38,656 nt of DNA from an uncultured Bacteroidales bacterium (GTDB lineage: Bacteria > Bacteroidota > Bacteroidia > Bacteroidales > Bacteroidaceae): NCBI GenBank assembly GCA_902778265.1, contig CACYXI010000020.1:1-38656 (forward strand), read 5' to 3'. Under the pieces are notes generated by a model. The model saw nothing but the letters and a program-made list of their open reading frames with translations. It had not been told where the DNA came from and ran no database searches. The position numbers and the translations under genes are program-made. This document shows positions 34,604 through 38,656 of the stretch, piece by piece; positions within the stretch are counted from its first letter, which is position 1; each line of letters opens with the position of its first letter.

Positions 34604-34680
34604 TTCCCAAAGGGAAGGCTCCACCCCCCTCCCCCCTCCAGGGGGAGTAGATACGCTCTTCCGTGGTGGGGGTAGGGCTG
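34604..34680. repeat. G/C-rich palindromic repeat
   Basis: CCTTCCC-AAA-GGGAAGG, then CACCCCCCTCCCCCCTCCAG and GGTGGGGGTAGGGCT, form imperfect hairpins. Sequence and layout match the repeats at 4937-5128 and 27970-28036. It begins a few bases after the antirepressor stop. Confidence 0.65.
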
Positions 34681-34738
34681 CGAGCACTCGCATAGTGCGA
34701 AAAATAGTAAATAGTACATAGTCAAATAGTAAATAACA

Positions 34739-37024
34739 GTGGCAGTAAATAGAATTAGATACAGGGATGGCAAGAAGATCTGCATCCCAGTCAAGAATAG
34801 AACGGAGTATATGGCTCTGAGAGACACGGCTTTCAATAAGCAATGCGCGGAGAAGGCGCGTAGGGGTGAGACATTCATCACGAAGAGCGGAGAACAGAAG
34901 AGCTATAAGACGCTTCTTGAGCAGTTCAACTACTCATGCTATCCCAACGAGGACGGAACGCTGAAAGGCACTACGAAGCCAGCGGATAGCGTGGGCATGG
35001 ATATTGACTTCGACGAAGCCGATAGGAAGAATATTCCCGAGGTGATTGAGCGCATTCAGTCGAAGAAGGACGAACTCGGACTTCTGATGCTTGAACGGAG
35101 CGCGACCAAGGGCTTGCATGTTGTTTTCAGAAGGCGGCCTGAGCTTGATCAGGAGGGAAACCTAAGATGGGCAAGCGAGGTGCTGGGAGTGCCTTTTGAC
35201 GAAGCAGCAAAGGACATTACCAGAGTATTCTTCACACCTACTTCTGCCGACATTCTCTATATAGATGAGAAGCTGTTTGAGAGAAGACCAGCCCCTATCT
35301 ACACCCTCGAAAGAAAAGCACAAACGGAAGCCCCGCAGCGAGAGGATGTATCAAAAGAGCGCACGCTCGTAAGCCAGGCGGACAAGGGGATGATGGCAGC
35401 CTTCGACCTCTGTGTTCGTCACGCGGGCCTCGACCCTGCGCACATGGATGTGTGGGGAGAGCACAACTGGCACACCAACCTCATGGCGGTGCTGAGTGCC
35501 GGACTGACGAAGCTGATGCCGCGCGAGCAACTCATGGCGGTGGTGGCTGAGAAACTGCCGAACTACTCGCAGACGGAGGATTGCACCAAGCTCATCGATT
35601 ATTTCTACGACAACTATCAGGCGGGTAAGGGCTTTATGTCGGCGGCTCTCCGAGAGATCAACGCCAAGGCACAGGAGATGGCAAGCGGTAAGGAGCAACA
35701 GGACGAGGAGGAACTTGACACGGAGGGGTATAACCCGCCTGAGCCTCCGAAGCGCTTGACACGGCTGCATAAGTTGCTTATCGGGAACTTTGACGAGCGT
35801 TACAAGGCGATGATTCTGCTGGCAAGCATACCAGAGTTGGCGGCTCATGCAAGTCACTATATGGGTGAGTACATCAATGGCAATGTGGTTGGTGCTCAGG
35901 ACTTTGTGGCGGTGATTGGCTCGTCAGGCTCGGGTAAGGGTAACGCTACGGCGCTGCATAACCTGATGGTGGAGAACACGCTCAGGGCGAGTGATTTCAA
36001 GGAGTTTGAGAAGGTGAAGGCGAACCTTGAGGAGCGTGAGAAGAAGGCGAATGCGAAGGAGCGACCGCCGAAGTATCACCCTAAACTGAGGCTCTTCGAG
36101 ACCACATCTTCATCATCCATTCTTGAGCTTCAGACCAACCTCGGCAACAATGGGATGCTGTTGGGGCATTTCTCTGAGGCAGACGGCTTCGGCGTGGGCG
36201 GTGGCTCGTCGCAGAAGATGCTGAGCCTGCTGTTCAGAAAAGGCTGGAGCGGTGAGGTTCATACGCAGTTCTATCTATCAGATGCGTCCTGTAACTCGAT
36301 GGTGAGGATGCGTTTGGCGGTGCTCGTATGCGGTACGGTGAACTCCATCGTGGGCGGCATTCTGAGCGGAAAGAACACAGAGAACGGTATGATGCAGAGG
36401 TTCATTCCTGTGGTGATGCCGAGGAAGAAGCGCACGTTCCGTCCGCCTGTTGGCAACCGACTGTCGGATGCGGAGAAGGAGGAACTTCAGCAGATGCTCG
36501 TGAGGCTCTACACGCAGGATCTGGCTCTTGCCGAGAATACCATCACGCTCGAACTTCCGCAGACGAGGAAGGTGATTGAGAAGTGGTATGACGATCTTGA
36601 GGAGCGCTATAACAATGGCGAACTGACGGAGGCAGAGGCTGATTTGTCGGCTCGTGTCGGGGAGCACATGATGCGTGCTGCTATTCCGCTCGTGGCTCTT
36701 GAGGGCAAGGAATCGAAGGAGCTTCTGGAGTTCGTCAGGTGGGTTGGCGACATCGCTTTCTATAACCTCTGCTGGATTTTCGGACATTGCGTTCAGAAGA
36801 ATATTGAGGAGGCGAGGGAGATGATGGGCAATCATCAGGATTTGAGGAAGACGGCAGAACCGATACTGATGAAGCTCCCTACGGTGTTCACGTTTCAGCA
36901 GATGTGTGACGCGAGACGGGAGGCTGGGCAGAGCGAGAATTGCAGGATGCTGCTTTCGCGCTACGTGATGGATGGCAAGCTGAAGAGGCTGGAGAGGGGA
37001 GTTTACCAGAAAATTAATAAATGA
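34739..37024 (+). CDS. Primase-like N-terminus plus DUF3987/VirE-type ATPase
   Basis: This 761-residue protein is of the kind often annotated virulence-associated protein E in Bacteroidota. The N-terminal 150 or so residues contain GMDIDFDEADR (Asp88 and Asp90) and SATKGLHVVFRR (His127). That order resembles the metal-binding and H motifs of archaeo-eukaryotic-type primases (inference). The C-terminal DUF3987-like part has a Walker-A-like GSSGSGKG at about 394-401 and continues with LRLFETTSSSSILELQTNLG. It likely replicates or primes DNA of a mobile element. The start is GTG 34739, since the first in-frame ATG would remove 24 residues. It lies between the antirepressor and the DUF5675 gene. 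Confidence 0.82.
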   Translation: MAVNRIRYRDGKKICIPVKNRTEYMALRDTAFNKQCAEKARRGETFITKSGEQKSYKTLLEQFNYSCYPNEDGTLKGTTKPADSVGMDIDFDEADRKNIPEVIERIQSKKDELGLLMLERSATKGLHVVFRRRPELDQEGNLRWASEVLGVPFDEAAKDITRVFFTPTSADILYIDEKLFERRPAPIYTLERKAQTEAPQREDVSKERTLVSQADKGMMAAFDLCVRHAGLDPAHMDVWGEHNWHTNLMAVLSAGLTKLMPREQLMAVVAEKLPNYSQTEDCTKLIDYFYDNYQAGKGFMSAALREINAKAQEMASGKEQQDEEELDTEGYNPPEPPKRLTRLHKLLIGNFDERYKAMILLASIPELAAHASHYMGEYINGNVVGAQDFVAVIGSSGSGKGNATALHNLMVENTLRASDFKEFEKVKANLEEREKKANAKERPPKYHPKLRLFETTSSSSILELQTNLGNNGMLLGHFSEADGFGVGGGSSQKMLSLLFRKGWSGEVHTQFYLSDASCNSMVRMRLAVLVCGTVNSIVGGILSGKNTENGMMQRFIPVVMPRKKRTFRPPVGNRLSDAEKEELQQMLVRLYTQDLALAENTITLELPQTRKVIEKWYDDLEERYNNGELTEAEADLSARVGEHMMRAAIPLVALEGKESKELLEFVRWVGDIAFYNLCWIFGHCVQKNIEEAREMMGNHQDLRKTAEPILMKLPTVFTFQQMCDARREAGQSENCRMLLSRYVMDGKLKRLERGVYQKINK

Positions 37025-37127
37025 AAAGTGAAAAATGAAAAATACAAGTTACTCTTTTTCTGGTAATGACCATACGCGAAAAATACTAATCTGTATTTTT
37101 CATTTTTCATTGTTCTTTTTTCATTTA
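37021..37127. repeat. A/T-arm palindromic element, copy F (divergent)
   Basis: The arms are ATGAAAAGTGAAAAATGAAA type and their complements. The core contains ACTCTTTTTCTGGTAATGAC, then CATACGCGAAAAATACTAAT. Only fragments (GTATGGT, TTTTTCGC) match the core of copies A-C. It overlaps the stop codon of the primase-like gene. Confidence 0.6.
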
Positions 37128-37133
37128 AAAAAG

Positions 37134-37154
37134 AATGTAACATATATCTGTTAC
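37134..37154. repeat. Third copy of the TGTAACATATATCTGTTAC site
   Basis: It matches 21 of the 23 bases found as an inverted pair at 28184-28206 and 28332-28354. It ends 16 bases before the DUF5675 start codon, a position typical of an operator. Confidence 0.8.
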
Positions 37155-37170
37155 GTAAATTAGTGACACT

Positions 37171-37644
37171 ATGATACTGACATTAAAACGAATACACAAG
37201 GGGAGCACCTTTACGCTGGGTGCTCTCCAAATTCAGACGGAGAGCAATGAGGCTTTTCGTGCGAACAGATTCTTTTGTGATACCCTTGAGCCGCACGCTA
37301 TTGACTGGAACAAGGAGGAGAAGGTGGCAGGGAAGACTGCCATTCCTGCGGGGCGATACAGGGTGACGATACGTTACAGCGCTACGTTTAAGCGGAAGAT
37401 GCCGTTCCTGGAGAACGTTCCGCATTTCTCGGGCATAATGCTGCATACGGGCAACACGGCGGAGAAGCATAGTCGTGGGTGCATATTGGTGGGCAAGGCT
37501 GTGAGGCATACCGAGGTGGGCAATGATGGCAAGGCTACGGTGGTAGGTGAGCTTACGGATTCGCGAGTCACGTTCAAGCGGCTGTATGCGCTTATTGACG
37601 AGGCGGTGAAGGATGGGGAGAAGGTGCTGATGGTGGTGAAGTGA
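37171..37644 (+). CDS. DUF5675 family protein
   Basis: This 157-residue protein matches the DUF5675 pattern: RIHKGSTFTLGALQI near the start, FFCDTLEPHAIDW, TAIPAGRYRVTIRYSATFKR, and GIMLHTGNTAEKHSRGCILV. The last motif (H..N, S.GC) resembles the active-site region of L,D-transpeptidases, so a cell-wall-related role is possible but unproven. In Bacteroidota mobile cassettes this position, after a VirE-type gene, is usually held by an N-acetylmuramoyl-alanine amidase. No signal peptide is seen. A two-way terminator follows at 37651. Confidence 0.85.
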   Translation: MILTLKRIHKGSTFTLGALQIQTESNEAFRANRFFCDTLEPHAIDWNKEEKVAGKTAIPAGRYRVTIRYSATFKRKMPFLENVPHFSGIMLHTGNTAEKHSRGCILVGKAVRHTEVGNDGKATVVGELTDSRVTFKRLYALIDEAVKDGEKVLMVVK

Positions 37645-37650
37645 AGAAAA

Positions 37651-37680
37651 AGCAGTGTAGCCGAGTTCGGCTACACTGCT
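37651..37680. terminator. Bidirectional terminator between convergent genes
   Basis: AGCAGTGTAGCCGA (37651-37664) and TCGGCTACACTGCT (37667-37680) form a 12-14 bp perfect stem. The T run follows it on the - strand (CTGCTTTTTCTT), so it best serves the receptor gene on that strand. It also sits just after the DUF5675 stop. Confidence 0.85.
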
Positions 37681-37708
37681 TACTGCGAAAAAATGAAAAA
37701 TGGTGGGA

Positions 37709-38656
37709 TTAGAGGCGCGATTTCTCTTCGTTTCCTGCGCCAGAACCCTTATACTTGCTGTTTGTGGCGTTGAAGTTATAGGTGAGGTTGAAGCCTACGG
37801 ATTGGGTGTAGGAATATCTCTTGTTGTTGGTGGTGCCGATGCCGTAGTAGGTGATCATGTTGCTGCGTGCAGAGCGGAAGATGTCGTTGGCAAACAGGGT
37901 GGCGATGAGATCGCCCTTGAGGAACGTCTTCTGCAAGCGGGCGTTGACAGAACAGGTGGTGCCGCGATACGACATTCCCCAGTGGTTGCTACCCGTGTAG
38001 TCGATGTCGAGCAATGCCTTGGCGGTGGTGCCGAGGGTGAACCAGTTTTGTAGGCGTGCAGAGAACTCTGGTTTGTTCAGCTTCTTTGGCGCACCATACT
38101 TCTCTGCATCGAACATCTGCTGATAGTAGTGCAGGGTGATGATAGGTTGCCAGATGCCGATCTTAGGCGATGCCGTGAGGGTGGCATATACACGGTCTTG
38201 GTGATCGAAGTTCTCTGGAGTGATGATCATGATCTCTTTCTCCTCGTCGTATATCTTGCCTGTGTGGGTAAAGAAATCATACTCACGGGTGAAGCCAGTT
38301 GTGAAGTTCAGCCACGCATAGGTGAGGATGAAGTCGAGATTCTGACGGGTGGAAGGATGCAACAGAGGGTTGCCGCCTTCGTAGAACATACGACTATCAT
38401 ACACGACAAAGGAACCCAGGAAACTGTAAGGCGGACGTGTGATGCGCTTGGTGTAGCTTAGCTGAGCACCCCACTTGTCCTTCTGCCATGTGGCAGAGAG
38501 GGAAGGGAACAGGTCGTTGTAGGTGCGGCTTGGCTCAGTCTGCTTGACTCCGAATGAGCTGTAATTGGCAGAAACGTGCTCATAGCGCAGACCTGCATTC
38601 ATTTGCCATTGTCCCAGTCGTAACTGATATTCGGCAAAGCCCGCTATGTTCTTTTC
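37709..38656 (-). CDS. Outer-membrane beta-barrel / TonB-dependent receptor, C-terminal part
   Basis: The frame is open to the window edge, so only the C-terminal 315 residues are seen. The first Met in view (38602) is internal, and codons upstream read EKNIAGFAEYQLRLGQWQ. Typical of the outer-membrane beta-barrel family 3 (Bacteroidota TonB-receptor-like) are AGLRYEHVSANYSSFGV, DLFPSLSATW, YTKRITRPPYSFLG and the ending TNSKYKGSGAGNEEKSRL. It probably transports or binds an unknown ligand in the outer membrane. It runs opposite to the mobile-type genes and ends at a strong shared terminator. Confidence 0.85.
   Translation of the reverse strand, partial: EKNIAGFAEYQLRLGQWQMNAGLRYEHVSANYSSFGVKQTEPSRTYNDLFPSLSATWQKDKWGAQLSYTKRITRPPYSFLGSFVVYDSRMFYEGGNPLLHPSTRQNLDFILTYAWLNFTTGFTREYDFFTHTGKIYDEEKEIMIITPENFDHQDRVYATLTASPKIGIWQPIITLHYYQQMFDAEKYGAPKKLNKPEFSARLQNWFTLGTTAKALLDIDYTGSNHWGMSYRGTTCSVNARLQKTFLKGDLIATLFANDIFRSARSNMITYYGIGTTNNKRYSYTQSVGFNLTYNFNATNSKYKGSGAGNEEKSRL

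Overview
The window looks like a chromosome segment of a plant-fibre-degrading Bacteroidota of the Prevotella/Segatella type. The signs are a SusC/SusD pair, Bacteroidota promoter boxes (TAnnTTTG with an upstream TTTG about 20 bases away), few recognisable Shine-Dalgarno sites, surface-lipoprotein signals of the CGDDDDD/CSSSDDD kind, and families largely confined to this phylum (DUF4421, DUF4625, DUF6266, DUF4374). No sequence search was possible, so family names come from motifs and remembered family patterns.

Bases 1-21500 are a beta-glucan/cellulose utilisation region, all on the + strand. It holds a cytoplasmic GH94 cellobiose/cellodextrin phosphorylase, an exported GH3 beta-glucosidase, an exported GH9 endoglucanase, a SusC transporter and a SusD glycan-binding lipoprotein, a GH67 alpha-glucuronidase, a DUF4421 protein, a large MscS-type channel and a GH5 endoglucanase. 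In the inferred pathway, GH5 and GH9 cut glucan outside and in the periplasm, SusCD imports oligosaccharides, GH3 trims them, and GH94 phosphorolyses cello-oligosaccharides in the cytoplasm. GH67 removes glucuronate from xylan fragments. Hairpin terminators and promoters split the region into several transcription units. No regulator gene lies in the window.

Bases 21500-22250 are a non-coding block packed with palindromes. It includes a candidate small RNA with promoter and intrinsic terminator at 21919-22048. Bases 22300-26540 are a putative metal-uptake group: a small His/Cys-rich membrane protein, a TonB-dependent receptor and two surface lipoproteins, one DUF4625. Next come REP-like hairpins, a DUF6266 gene on the - strand, and a second TonB receptor operon (receptor, 134-aa protein, DUF4374 protein) that resembles iron/siderophore uptake.

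Bases 32500-37650 look mobile: a frameshifted REP-associated (IS200-like) tyrosine transposase, a BRO/KilAC phage-type antirepressor, a primase-like/DUF3987 ATPase and a DUF5675 protein. The window ends inside an outer-membrane beta-barrel receptor on the - strand.

The most unusual content is intergenic. Many spacers are long inverted repeats whose arms are tandem copies of a short word (AAGGAGTAC, AACGCTAAG, AGGTTAGA, AATTACGA, TAAAAAGT). One A/T-rich class carries a 51-base core present three times in both orientations, and one G/C-rich repeat arm supplies much of the GH9 signal-peptide coding sequence.
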